DNA of 64,000 nt from Nocardia brasiliensis (GTDB lineage Bacteria > Actinomycetota > Actinomycetes > Mycobacteriales > Mycobacteriaceae), in NCBI RefSeq assembly GCF_011801125.1, contig NZ_CP046171.1, forward strand, positions 4,278,001 through 4,342,000, written 5' to 3'. Every line of letters begins with the position of its first letter. Within the stretch, counting starts at the first letter, position 1. The notes under the pieces were generated by a model that did not search any database, had not been told where the DNA came from, and saw only the letters and a list, made by a program, of their open reading frames with translations. This document shows positions 16,160 through 24,476 of this stretch, one piece after another. Both the position numbers and the translations under genes were made by a program.

Positions 16160-16340
16160 GAACGGGCTCTCCTCGAGGTCACCGGGTTGTGCTGGGTTCT
16201 GGGCCCGTTACAGCACCTGCGCGGCCCGCTTACATGCGAACGGCTCCCCTGCGCTGTCCTTCTCACCACCGCACGGTGAGCGCGGCACGGACGTAAGCGG
16301 AGGAGCAACCTCTAGTACGGCCGATGTTTTATCAGATCTC

Positions 16341-16365
16341 GCCGCGAATATCAGCTTTTCGCGGC
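16341..16365 (-). terminator. Hairpin downstream of the tetR at 16389
   Basis: GCCGCGAA (16341-16348) and TTCGCGGC (16358-16365) form a perfect 8-bp stem with a 9-nt loop. It lies 24 bp beyond the tetR stop on the minus strand. There is no T-tract, as is common for actinobacterial terminators, so an operator role cannot be excluded. The rest of the 229-bp gap to the MmpL start shows nothing further. Confidence 0.45.
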
Positions 16366-16388
16366 ATTTCGTCGAATTCCCCCGCGTG

Positions 16389-17018
16389 TCATATGTTCCC
16401 GGCGCGCCGCCCGGACCGCACCGCTCCCCCGTCCGCCGGCGCGCGTTCGGCCGCGGGCAACAGTGCCGACAACGCGAGCGACAGATGCGCCCGCGCCTGC
16501 TCCGTGCTGAGTTCACCGGAGAGCCAGCGCGCGGACAGACCGTCGGTCAACGCGGTGACGATGAGGCCCATGGCTTTCGGATCGATGCCGCCCGCCAAGT
16601 CTCCGGCGGCCTGGGCCACCCGGATCGCGTCGGCGATCTCCGCGTCCCACTGCCGCGAGGTCGCGGCGAGCGGCTCGCGCAGCGGCGCCTCGAAGACCGC
16701 CGACGCCCGTAATTCGTGCCAGACCAACGCGTTCTCGAACACCTCGGGCACGTCCTGGATATCGGCCAGCGCGTGCGCGTGCAGCCGCTCCAGCGGCGAA
16801 TCCGATCCCTCACTGGCGGTGCCGGATTCGCGCGCCCGGTCGTTGATGTAGGTCAGCGCGGCGGCGAGCAGACCGTCGCGATCCTTGAAGTAGTAATAGA
16901 GCAGACCGGGCGAGACGCCCGCGACCTCGGCGACATCGTGCACGCGCAACCCGCGCACGCCGCGCTCGGCGATCGCCTTGGCGCTGGCCCGCAGGATCGC
17001 TTCGCGTCGGCTCGCCAT
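16389..17018 (-). CDS. TetR-family regulator (BetI-like), probable repressor of the agmatine operon
   Basis: 209 residues from ATG 17018, with TGGAGC about nine bases upstream; the longer ORF start at 17123 would run into the aguA end. The helix-turn-helix is AILRASAKAIAERGVRGLRVHDVAEVAGVSPGLLYYYFKDRDGLLAAAL. The C-terminal domain resembles BetI-type regulators (WHELRASAVFEAPLREPL). It follows the aguA-like stop by 58 bp on the same strand, so it is likely the last gene of the aguB-aguA-tetR operon. It is the best candidate to bind ACTGAATATTCAGT at 19128-19141 and 20645-20658. Confidence 0.88.
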   Translation of the reverse strand: MASRREAILRASAKAIAERGVRGLRVHDVAEVAGVSPGLLYYYFKDRDGLLAAALTYINDRARESGTASEGSDSPLERLHAHALADIQDVPEVFENALVWHELRASAVFEAPLREPLAATSRQWDAEIADAIRVAQAAGDLAGGIDPKAMGLIVTALTDGLSARWLSGELSTEQARAHLSLALSALLPAAERAPADGGAVRSGRRAGNI

Positions 17019-17076
17019 CGCAGTTGCTCCAGTCGGTCGGCTCCGGTTCCCGAACCAACATATCCCACCTGATTTT

Positions 17077-18105
17077 TCAGCCGAACCCCCTCGGCTGCTG
17101 CTGGGTGATGCAGTGGATGCCACCGCCGCGGGCGAAGATCTCCCTGGCGTCCACGGTGCGCACCTGGCGGCCCGGATACACCTCGGCGAGAATGGCGGCG
17201 GCCACGCTGTCGTTGGGATCGCCGAAGCCGCAGGCGATTACGCCGTCGTTGACGACGAGGTGATTGATGTAGCTGTAGTCGACCCAGTCGTCGGCATCGC
17301 GAAGCACCTGCGGCGCGGGCACTTCGACGATATCCCAGGAGCGGCCGTCCGCGTCGGTGGTCTCCCGCAGCAGACCCAGCAGTTCCCGGGTCACCGCCCA
17401 GTCCGGATGCGCGGTGTCGAGCTGGGCGTGCACGAGCAGCACGCCCGGCGCCGGAATCGCGGCGACGATGTCGACGTGGCCTCGGGTGCCGTGCTGAGCG
17501 TTGTCCCTGGTCAGGCCGCGCGGTAACCAAATGACGTGCCGGGCGCCGATGGTGCGCGCCAGTTCGGCCTCCACCGCGGCCTTGTCGAGTCCCGGATTAC
17601 GCATCGGGTCGAGTTGCACTGTCTCGGTGACCAGTACGGTACCGAGTCCGTCGACCTGGATGCCGCCGCCCTCGTTGACCAGCTTCGAGTCCACGATTCG
17701 CGCGCCCGCCGCCCGGCCGACCGTCGCGCCGATCGCACTGTCGCGCGCCCACTTCGCCCAGTCCTGCTGCCCCCACCCGTTGAATACCCAGTCCACCGCG
17801 CCAAGCGCGCCGGTGTCCGCGTCGTGCACGAAGGAGGGGCCGATATCGCGCATCCACGCGTCGTCGAGCGGCGCCTCGAACACCTCGACCATGTCGGACA
17901 GATATTTTCGAGCCGCCTGCCGATCGGCGGGGTCAACGACCATCGTGACGGGTTCGAACTCGAGAATCTCGTGCGCCACCCGGGCCCAGGCCTCCCGCGC
18001 CTCGTGCGCGGACTCCGCCGTGGCGAACACGCTCGCGCCCAGCGGCGGGAACGCCATCCAAATACGCTCCTGCGGTGCCGTTTCCGCCGGCATCATCCAG
18101 CTCAT
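17077..18105 (-). CDS. aguA: Agmatine deiminase (peptidylarginine-deiminase family)
   Basis: 342 residues, ATG 18105, overlapping the preceding stop by ATGA. The family converts agmatine to N-carbamoylputrescine and ammonia. Guanidine-binding motif WMRDIGPSFV (Trp84, Arg86, Asp87), GWGQQDWAKWARD and LVNEGGGIQVDG are present. GTRGHVDIVAAI and the C-terminal GGGIHCITQQQPRG follow, with the nucleophile Cys332. All expected catalytic elements of the guanidine-modifying fold are therefore present, at the family's usual length. Adjacent to an AguB-like amidase that would process its product, which supports agmatine over arginine-containing peptide substrates. Cytoplasmic. Probably controlled by the palindrome upstream of the operon at 19128. 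Confidence 0.92.
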   Translation of the reverse strand: MSWMMPAETAPQERIWMAFPPLGASVFATAESAHEAREAWARVAHEILEFEPVTMVVDPADRQAARKYLSDMVEVFEAPLDDAWMRDIGPSFVHDADTGALGAVDWVFNGWGQQDWAKWARDSAIGATVGRAAGARIVDSKLVNEGGGIQVDGLGTVLVTETVQLDPMRNPGLDKAAVEAELARTIGARHVIWLPRGLTRDNAQHGTRGHVDIVAAIPAPGVLLVHAQLDTAHPDWAVTRELLGLLRETTDADGRSWDIVEVPAPQVLRDADDWVDYSYINHLVVNDGVIACGFGDPNDSVAAAILAEVYPGRQVRTVDAREIFARGGGIHCITQQQPRGFG

Positions 18106-19100
18106 GACGCCCTGCTCTCGACGTGACTCGCACCGTAGGCATTCTCCGGATCGACCGGGTCGGTGAGGCGGTCGTAGGTATCGGGGCGCCGCGTGGTGAG
18201 GAACGGGAACAGGTCGAGCCAATCCTTGCGCTGGTCCAGATCCAGATCGGCGACCAAGACCGCGGCCCGGTCCCGCGGCGCTTGGACGAGCACTCGCCCG
18301 TACGGGTCGGCGATGAACGATGACCCGTAGAAGGTGACGCCGCCCTCGTCGCCGAACCGATTCGGCACGATCATGAAAGTGCCCGCGGTGATGGCGTTTC
18401 CGATGATCACCTGCTGCCACAGCGGTTGGGTGTCGAAGCCGGGGAACGAGGGTTCGGACCCGATCGCGGTGGGGTACACCAGGATTTCCGCACCGCCGAG
18501 CGAATACATCCGGGCCAGTTCGGGAAACCACTGGTCCCAGCAGGTCGGCAGGCCGACGGCGGCGCCGTCCAACGCGGCGGGGCGATAGATCGGGTAGGCA
18601 TCCTCGGCCGGACCGGGGCGAAAGTAGGTGTCCTCGTAGTAGCCGTCGCTGATCGGGATGTGCAGCTTGCGGGTCCGGCCGATCAGTTCGCCTTCCGGGG
18701 AAACCAGGATCGCGGTGTTGAAGCCGAGTCCATCCGGGCCGGTCGCCTTCTCGTACAGCGAGGCGTGCACCGCGACGCCGTGTGCGCGGGCCGCGGCGGC
18801 GGCGAAGGTGAACGTCGGCCCCGTCGTCAGATCCTCGGCCGCCGCACCGGGATTCGCCGCCGCCCGCACGTCGGCGGGATAGCGCGACAGCGTCAGTTCC
18901 GGTAGGAACACCGCCCGCGCGCCCTCGGCGGCGGCCAGGCCGATGCCCTCGTGCAGTGCGGCGCGCAGCGCCGCCGCGTCCGGAAGCCACCGGTGCTGCA
19001 CCACTGCGACCCGCACCGGCGGGCGACTGCTCGGCGCGACGCGCGCGTAGGACAGCGGCGGTGTCGGCGCGGTCGTTACCTCGAATGTCTGCTCGGTCAT
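18102..19100 (-). CDS. aguB: Carbon-nitrogen hydrolase, probable N-carbamoylputrescine amidase
   Basis: 332 residues, ATG 19100 with AAGGCAGG upstream. The nitrilase-superfamily triad is visible: Glu68 in FLPELTL, Lys145 in RTRKLHIP, Cys187 in LPTCWDQWFPE. The sequence around the cysteine (CWDQWFPEAARxxxLxGAEIL in relatives) is characteristic of N-carbamoylputrescine amidases. These give putrescine, CO2 and ammonia. A roughly 28-residue N-terminal extension precedes the first strand VRVAVVQH; a later start is possible but none has a better ribosome-binding site. Beta-ureidopropionase is the main alternative, disfavoured by the overlapping agmatine deiminase gene. Confidence 0.88.
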   Translation of the reverse strand: MTEQTFEVTTAPTPPLSYARVAPSSRPPVRVAVVQHRWLPDAAALRAALHEGIGLAAAEGARAVFLPELTLSRYPADVRAAANPGAAAEDLTTGPTFTFAAAAARAHGVAVHASLYEKATGPDGLGFNTAILVSPEGELIGRTRKLHIPISDGYYEDTYFRPGPAEDAYPIYRPAALDGAAVGLPTCWDQWFPELARMYSLGGAEILVYPTAIGSEPSFPGFDTQPLWQQVIIGNAITAGTFMIVPNRFGDEGGVTFYGSSFIADPYGRVLVQAPRDRAAVLVADLDLDQRKDWLDLFPFLTTRRPDTYDRLTDPVDPENAYGASHVESRAS

Positions 19101-19127
19101 GACAACCTGCCTTCTCGATGATCGAAA

Positions 19128-19141
19128 ACTGAATATTCAGT
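19128..19141. promoter_or_regulatory. Operator palindrome ACTGAATATTCAGT upstream of aguB
   Basis: A perfect 14-bp palindrome lies 27 bp before the aguB start. With flanks it is part of AACTGAATATTCAGTCAA, which recurs identically at 20644-20661. On the minus strand the TTGACT inside it can serve as a -35 element, so a bound repressor would block polymerase. The TetR at 16389-17018 is the likely ligand-responsive binder. Confidence 0.75.
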
Positions 19142-19162
19142 CAAGATTGGTGGGACAAAAAA

Positions 19163-20626
19163 TCAAGCCTCGTTGAGTTCGGAAACCACCGGTGGCAGCG
19201 ATACCGTCGAATTTTCCCAAAGGCGTACCGCGACAAGGTAAACCGCCGCCGCGACCAGACCGGAACCGAACATGCTGATGTCGATGCCGTCCGCGATCGA
19301 GGCGATCGGGCCGGTGTACACCGTGGTGTGGATCGCGAGTACGCCGACGACCGCACCCGCCGCCCAGGCCACCACCGCGGCGAGATGCCAGCCACCGGTG
19401 TACCAGTAGCGGCCGCCGGTTCGCCCCTGCGCGAAGGTCTGCAGATCCAGCACGTCGTAGCCGCCGACGCGACGACGCAACGCGCCGATCACCATGATCA
19501 CCACCCAGGGGGTGACCACGGCGTTCAGGATCACCGCGACCGCGCTCACCGAATCGACCGCGTCGAAGACGAAGACCCCGACATAGAGCAGCGCGATGAC
19601 CAACGCGGCGGTCATCATCGTGGTCTGCACGCGCAGCAACCGGGGGAACACGCCCTCCAGATCGAGACCGCTCCCGTAGATGCACAGCACGCCCTGCCCG
19701 AGGCCGCCGAGGATCGAGATCACCACGATCCCGAAGGTGAACCACAGCGGCGCCGCCGCGACGAGATCGCTGGCGTAGGAACCGGTGTCGGTCGACAGCG
19801 CCGACGCGGTGAACGCGCCGAAGCTCGCCGGGATGACGCCGCCGAAGTACAGCCCGAGCCCGAGCGCGCCCGCGATATGGCGGTCGCGGTAGCGCCGGTG
19901 CGACACCCTTCGGGTGTAGTCACCGATGGTGGTCGCATAGGAGATCGGCCCGGACGCGGAGATCACCACGGCCAGCACCCAGGTCTGGGCGAAGCCGCCG
20001 AGGGCGTACTCCCCCGATCCCACGCCCCCGTCGAATCGTCCCGCGAAGGCGAAGACCCCGGCGAGCATCAACACGCCGACCACCGGAACGATGATCTTTT
20101 GCGCCGCAACGATTGTGGCGTGCCCGAACAGGGCGATGGCGACCATCGCGGCGCCGATCACACCGTAGGCGATGCCGCGCACCCATCCCGCCTCTGACGT
20201 CCCGAACATCCGGGCGCCCGCGGCGACCAGGGCGTCCCCGCTGGTCCACACCGTGATCGCGCCGAAGACGACGGCGGTCGCCAGCGCCAGCCCCGAGCCG
20301 ATGAAGCGCCCGCGGATGCCGAATTCGGCGCCGCTGGCCACCGTCATGTTCGTCCCGGTGCGCGGCCCGATCAGCGCGGTCGGCAGCACCACGAGGACAC
20401 CGAGGAGACCACCGATCAGCAACGCCGGTAGCGCCTGCCAGAACGAGAGTCCGAGTTGAATCGCCAGCCAACCATAGATCACCGCGGTCCAGGTGAATCC
20501 GCTCCCCAGGAATACCGCCGCCACATTCCACGGCGACGAATCACGCGCCGCCTCAGGCAGATATTCGACGCCCGCTTGCTCGATCCGACCGACCCGATCA
20601 CTGGTCAGGTCCACATGCTCTTTCAT
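19163..20626 (-). CDS. NCS1-family cytosine/purine/hydantoin-type permease
   Basis: 487 residues with about twelve hydrophobic segments. The N-terminal WNVAAVFLGSGFTWTAVIYGW, GPRTGTNMTVASGAEFGIRG and ISYATTIGDYTRR are hallmark NCS1 (nucleobase:cation symporter-1) sequences. The last corresponds to the conserved S-P-G-DYTR loop after TM6-7. Most relatives import cytosine, uracil, allantoin or hydantoin; its place here suggests import of a guanidino or ureido compound, but this is inference. ATG 20626 lies only six bases from a good -10 element, so the mRNA may be leaderless. It starts the operator-controlled unit preceding aguB-aguA, although aguB has its own operator. Confidence 0.88.
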   Translation of the reverse strand: MKEHVDLTSDRVGRIEQAGVEYLPEAARDSSPWNVAAVFLGSGFTWTAVIYGWLAIQLGLSFWQALPALLIGGLLGVLVVLPTALIGPRTGTNMTVASGAEFGIRGRFIGSGLALATAVVFGAITVWTSGDALVAAGARMFGTSEAGWVRGIAYGVIGAAMVAIALFGHATIVAAQKIIVPVVGVLMLAGVFAFAGRFDGGVGSGEYALGGFAQTWVLAVVISASGPISYATTIGDYTRRVSHRRYRDRHIAGALGLGLYFGGVIPASFGAFTASALSTDTGSYASDLVAAAPLWFTFGIVVISILGGLGQGVLCIYGSGLDLEGVFPRLLRVQTTMMTAALVIALLYVGVFVFDAVDSVSAVAVILNAVVTPWVVIMVIGALRRRVGGYDVLDLQTFAQGRTGGRYWYTGGWHLAAVVAWAAGAVVGVLAIHTTVYTGPIASIADGIDISMFGSGLVAAAVYLVAVRLWENSTVSLPPVVSELNEA

Positions 20627-20632
20627 GGTGTG

Positions 20633-20661
20633 ACGGTAATCTCAACTGAATATTCAGTCAA
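20633..20661 (-). promoter_or_regulatory. Promoter with embedded ACTGAATATTCAGT operator before the NCS1 permease gene
   Basis: On the minus strand TTGACT (20661-20656) and TACCGT (20638-20633) are separated by 17 bp. The 14-bp palindrome ACTGAATATTCAGT (20645-20658) overlaps the -35 box and spacer. Transcription would begin at or next to the ATG at 20626, giving a leaderless message. The same 18-bp sequence precedes aguB, pointing to one shared repressor. Confidence 0.7.
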
Positions 20662-20712
20662 TACCGGGCAGCTGGCTTTCATCGTTCGTTACTCCCTTGT
20701 CACACAACGAGA

Positions 20713-22341
20713 TCAAGCGTCGGCGGCACGGTGCCCGACCACGCCGTCGACCACGGTCAACGCGATAGGCGCACAGGCCAATTCGTCGGGCGCGACGATA
20801 AGCGGATCGACCGTGAACGCCGTCAGATCGGCGCGGCAGCCGATCGCCACCCGCCCTGCCGTGTCCGCGCGACCGGCCGCCCGCGCGGCATGGGAGGTAT
20901 AGCCCTCCAATGCCATTGCCGCGGTGAGCGATTGCGCCGGCGAAACCGGCTCGACATCTGAACGCCCTGCCGGACGGCGCAATTGCGCGTCGGCGAGAAT
21001 GGCGCGCGCGTCATAGGGTCCGATCGGCCAGTCCGAGCCGAGCGCGACGGTGGCCCCGGAATCGCGCAGATCCCGGGTGCGGAACCCGCGTCCGGCGCGC
21101 TCGTCGCCCAGCCGCGAGGACCAGTTGTCGGTGTGATCGGCGCGCGTGAAGTGACTGCAATGGGTCGGCTGCATGCTCGCGACCACACCGTTGGCCCGGA
21201 ATTTCGGCACGAGTTCGGTCGGGATGGTCTCGATGTGCTCGATCCGATGCAGTACGCCCGAGGCGGGCCGCTCGGCCTGCGCGAGCGTCTCCAGCGCGTA
21301 CCGCACTCCGGCGTCGCCGATCGCGTGGGTCACCGTCGGTACGCCGCGAGCGGCCAAGTAGCGCACGGCTTCTCGATACTGCGCCGGGTCCGGCCAGAAC
21401 GGGACCGTCGATTCGCCGAGACTGTCGGGCTCGTCGAGCCAGGCGGTCCCGCCGTCGATGGTGCCGTCGATGACGAACTTCACCCCGTCGACCTGCCACC
21501 GGCGACCGCCGCGGCGCTGCAGGTCCACGATGTGGTCGAGGCCGGCCCGCCCGGTACCGGGATGGCAGCGCGGCGCGAAGCGCAACCGCACGGGTAGTTC
21601 GAGCTCCGCGGCCAGTCCGGTGATCAATTCCTCGCTGTCGCCGTCGAAGTCCATCACGTTCGCGGCGGTCAGGCCGGTCGCGGCCATGCCACGCAGCACG
21701 TCGGCGACGCGTCGGCGCCGCACGCTCATCGGCGCCACCGGGGCGACCGCGAGCACCAGGTCCATCGCCGCGGGCTCGAGCAGATGTCCGGTCGGGCGGC
21801 CGTCGGCGTCGCACACGACGCGCGCGCCCTGATCGAACTCACGATGCCCGCTCACTCCGGCCGCGCGCAGCGCGGCCGGATTCACCAGGGCCGAGTGCCC
21901 GTCGTTCAGGTCGAGGTACACCGGAATCGTCTCGGCCACTGCCTGGATCAGCGGATCGAAGGTGATCGGCCTTCCCGCGAAGGCATTCGGGTCCAGTCCC
22001 CAGCCGCGGATCCAGCCGTCGACGGGTGCCACGTCCTCGGCCCGCAGGGCCGCGATCAGCTCGTCGACACTGGACACCGCCGACAGATCGACGCCGTTGG
22101 TCATGTCCGCGCCGACCAGTGGATGGGCGTGTCCGTCCACCAGGCCCGGCGTGACGGTCGCGGCGCCGAGGTCGATCACCTCGGTGCCCGCACCGCGCCA
22201 GTCGCGGACGTCGGCCAGAGTGCCGACCCCGATGACGCGCCCGCCCTTGATCGCGATCGACCGCGCGTGCGGCCGCGCCGGATCGAGCGTGTGCACCCGC
22301 TCGGCGAGCAGGATCAGATCGGCACATTCGATGTTCGTCAT
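20713..22341 (-). CDS. Amidohydrolase, YtcJ-like (N-acyl/N-substituted amino compound hydrolase)
   Basis: 542 residues, matching the usual YtcJ length. Metal-binding HxH is in TPGLVDGHAHPLVG. Further family motifs are IRGWGLDPNAFAG, PVYLDLNDGHSALVNPAALRAAG, VKFVIDGTIDGGTAWL, PTVTHAIGDAGVRYALETL, HRIEHIE and GSDWPIGPYDARAILADAQLRRP. It belongs to the amidohydrolase superfamily, cytoplasmic and probably zinc- or iron-dependent. Its position between a nucleobase-type permease and a transaminase suggests it opens an imported cyclic or acylated amine, but the substrate cannot be read from sequence. ATG 22341 is 32 bp after the transaminase stop, probably the same transcript. Confidence 0.85.
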   Translation of the reverse strand: MTNIECADLILLAERVHTLDPARPHARSIAIKGGRVIGVGTLADVRDWRGAGTEVIDLGAATVTPGLVDGHAHPLVGADMTNGVDLSAVSSVDELIAALRAEDVAPVDGWIRGWGLDPNAFAGRPITFDPLIQAVAETIPVYLDLNDGHSALVNPAALRAAGVSGHREFDQGARVVCDADGRPTGHLLEPAAMDLVLAVAPVAPMSVRRRRVADVLRGMAATGLTAANVMDFDGDSEELITGLAAELELPVRLRFAPRCHPGTGRAGLDHIVDLQRRGGRRWQVDGVKFVIDGTIDGGTAWLDEPDSLGESTVPFWPDPAQYREAVRYLAARGVPTVTHAIGDAGVRYALETLAQAERPASGVLHRIEHIETIPTELVPKFRANGVVASMQPTHCSHFTRADHTDNWSSRLGDERAGRGFRTRDLRDSGATVALGSDWPIGPYDARAILADAQLRRPAGRSDVEPVSPAQSLTAAMALEGYTSHAARAAGRADTAGRVAIGCRADLTAFTVDPLIVAPDELACAPIALTVVDGVVGHRAADA

Positions 22342-22373
22342 GTGGTCTCCCTTCGTTCAGGCGACCCGAGTGC

Positions 22374-23762
22374 TCAGATCAGTTTCCATGCGCCGGTGAG
22401 TGTTTCGCGCAAGATCTGCTCCATCTCGTCGAACTGGGCCTGCTCGCAGATCAGCGGCGGGGCCAGCTGGATGACCGGCTCGGCGCGGTCGTCGGCCCGG
22501 CAGTGCAGGCCGGCTTCGAACAGCGACTTGGACACGTAGCCCTTGAGGATGCGGGTCGCTTCCTCATCGGTGAAGCGCTCCTTGGTATTTCGATCCTTGA
22601 CCAGCTCCACCGCGTAGAAGTAGCCTGCGCCGCGCACCTCGCCGACGATGGGCAGATCGGTGAGCTTGTCCAGGGTGGACTTGAAGCGGGACTCGTTGGC
22701 CAGCACGTGCTCGTAGATTCCGTCGCGCTCGATCAGATCGAGGTTTGCCATGGCCACCGCGCAGGCGACCGGGTGGCCGCCGTAGGTCGAGCCGTGCATG
22801 AACGTCGCGCCGTGCCGGAACGGCTCGGCGATCCGATCACTGACCAGCACCGCGCCGAGCGCGGCATAGCCGGAGGTGAGCCCTTTGGCGGTGGTGAGGA
22901 TGTCGGGCTGGTAGCCGAAACGCTTTGCGCCGAAATCATATCCGAGGCGACCGAAGGCGCAGATCACCTCGTCGGAGACGAGCAGCACATCGTGGCGATC
23001 GCAGATCTCGCGCACGCGCTGGAAATAGCCCGGCGGCGGCACGAAACAGCCGCCGGTGTTCTGCACCGGCTCGAGGAATACCGCGGCGACGGTCTCGGGG
23101 CCCTCGAACAGGATCGCCTCTTCGATCCGGTCGGCGGCCCAGCGCCCGTACGCGTCGTAGTCGTCGGCGTGTTCGGTGGCGCGGAAGAAATTCGTGTTCG
23201 GCACCCGCATGGTGCTCGGCACCAGCGGCTCGAAATCGGCCTTCGCACCGGGGATTCCGGTGATCGACAGCGCGCCCATCGAGGTGCCGTGGTAGGCCAT
23301 CGAGCGGCTGATCACCTTGTGTTTGGTCGGCTTGCCGGTCAGCTTGAAGTACTGCCGCGCGAGTTTCCATGCGGTTTCGACGGATTCGCCGCCGCTGACG
23401 GTGAAGAACACCCGATTCAGGTCGCCGGGGGCAGCCACCGCCAGGCGCTCGGCGAGCTCGATCGCCGTCGGGTGCGCGTAGCCCCACAGCGGGAAGTAGG
23501 CGAGTTCGCGGGTCTGCCGCGCCGCCGCCTCGGCGAGTTCGGCGCGGCCGTGACCGACCTGCACCGCGAACAGACCGGCGAGCCCGTCGAGGTAGCGCTT
23601 TCCCGCGGCATCCCAGATGTAGGCGCCTTCACCGCGCACGATCACCGGCGTCTCGGCATCGGTGTCCTCGGATTGCTGGGTGAAGTGCATCCAGAGATGG
23701 TCGCGGACGACGCGGGCCTGGTCGCTGGTGCCGGCGGCGGGCAGATCGGTGATAGCGCTCAT
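22374..23762 (-). CDS. Class III aminotransferase, probable putrescine (diamine):pyruvate transaminase
   Basis: 462 residues. PLP-binding features are present: FFTVSGGESVETAWKLARQY, SMAYHGTSMGALSITG, and VSDEVICAFGRLGYDFGAKRFGYQPDILTTAKGLTSGYAALGAV, where the Lys in TAKG is the Schiff base. It also has HGSTYGGHPVACAVAMANLDLIERD. The sequence type is that of omega-transaminases such as SpuC, which move the terminal amino group of putrescine to pyruvate to give 4-aminobutanal. This fits between the agmatine enzymes and the aldehyde dehydrogenase at 26138. An inverted repeat lies just upstream (23794-23812) and an Lrp-type regulator gene precedes it on the same strand. Exact amine donor is inferred from context. 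Confidence 0.82.
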   Translation of the reverse strand: MSAITDLPAAGTSDQARVVRDHLWMHFTQQSEDTDAETPVIVRGEGAYIWDAAGKRYLDGLAGLFAVQVGHGRAELAEAAARQTRELAYFPLWGYAHPTAIELAERLAVAAPGDLNRVFFTVSGGESVETAWKLARQYFKLTGKPTKHKVISRSMAYHGTSMGALSITGIPGAKADFEPLVPSTMRVPNTNFFRATEHADDYDAYGRWAADRIEEAILFEGPETVAAVFLEPVQNTGGCFVPPPGYFQRVREICDRHDVLLVSDEVICAFGRLGYDFGAKRFGYQPDILTTAKGLTSGYAALGAVLVSDRIAEPFRHGATFMHGSTYGGHPVACAVAMANLDLIERDGIYEHVLANESRFKSTLDKLTDLPIVGEVRGAGYFYAVELVKDRNTKERFTDEEATRILKGYVSKSLFEAGLHCRADDRAEPVIQLAPPLICEQAQFDEMEQILRETLTGAWKLI

Positions 23763-23793
23763 GGTTTCGGTTATCCCACATCACACCAGCACC

Positions 23794-23812
23794 TGCAACT
23801 GGATCCGTTGCA
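23794..23812. promoter_or_regulatory. Dyad TGCAAC-N7-GTTGCA upstream of the transaminase, possible Lrp/AsnC site
   Basis: TGCAAC (23794-23799) and GTTGCA (23807-23812) are perfect 6-bp inverted repeats around TGGATCC, 31 bp before the transaminase start. Lrp-family proteins bind dyads of about this length, and an Lrp gene lies immediately upstream. No promoter boxes are clear; binder assignment is inference. Confidence 0.45.
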
Positions 23813-23878
23813 AAACGGGCGGCAGTCAAGCGATAAGGCCGAAATTGATCTCATGGGCTACGGATTTCGTTGTCCAAC

Positions 23879-24364
23879 TCAGCGTGTGCCCCACTGATAG
23901 GTCTGCTTGCGCAGCTTCAGGTAGATCATGATCTCGGCGTGCCGCACACCGGGCAGCGTGCGCAACCGGTTCGACACGAGATCCAGCAGGGCCGCGTCGT
24001 CGGCACAGACCGCCTCGCACAGCACGTCGTAGCGGCCCGCGCACTCGACCACGTAACTGATCTCGTCCATCGCCGTGAGCGCGTCGGACACCGGCCGCAG
24101 CGGACCGTCGACCGTGATCGCGACCATCGCCTGCCGAAACAACCCGACCTGCAACGGATCCGACACCGCGACGATCTGGATGACGCCCGCGTCGGAGAGC
24201 TTCTGCACCCGCTGCCGTACCGCGGCCTCCGACAGCCCGACCGCCTTCCCGATCGTCGCGTAGGCACGGCGCCCGTCCTCCTGGAGCTGGGCGATGATCT
24301 TCTTCGAGGTCTCGTCGAGCACCGGCGCCGTCCGGTTCGATTCTTGGTCGCTCACGCTCGGCAT
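23879..24364 (-). CDS. Lrp/AsnC-family transcriptional regulator
   Basis: 161 residues. The N-terminal helix-turn-helix is LDETSKKIIAQLQEDGRRAYATIGKAVGLSEAAVRQRVQKLSDAGVIQIVAVSDP. The C-terminal RAM/ligand domain is VAITVDGPLRPVSDALTAMDEISYVVECAGRYDVLCEAVCADDAALLDLV. This is standard Lrp length. ATG 24364 is listed; GTG 24355, three codons later, has the better spaced AGG and may be the real start. It lies between the PucR regulator and the transaminase, same strand, 116 bp before the latter. This position is typical for an amino-acid- or amine-responsive activator of the transaminase. Confidence 0.88.
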   Translation of the reverse strand: MPSVSDQESNRTAPVLDETSKKIIAQLQEDGRRAYATIGKAVGLSEAAVRQRVQKLSDAGVIQIVAVSDPLQVGLFRQAMVAITVDGPLRPVSDALTAMDEISYVVECAGRYDVLCEAVCADDAALLDLVSNRLRTLPGVRHAEIMIYLKLRKQTYQWGTR

Positions 24365-24476
24365 CCTGCCCGAACACCAGGACCCCGACAAGCATCGGAG
24401 GCGGTGTCGACGGCCGGATCCGGCACTCCCCCGGCCGCTCGGCAACGAAATCCGTCGAATTTCCGCTCGACCCGAT

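Noticed and set aside
18102..19100. Carbon-nitrogen hydrolase as beta-ureidopropionase of pyrimidine breakdown
   Set aside because: An NCS1 permease nearby made this attractive, but the overlapping agmatine deiminase gene and the absence of dihydropyrimidinase or dehydrogenase favour N-carbamoylputrescine amidase.
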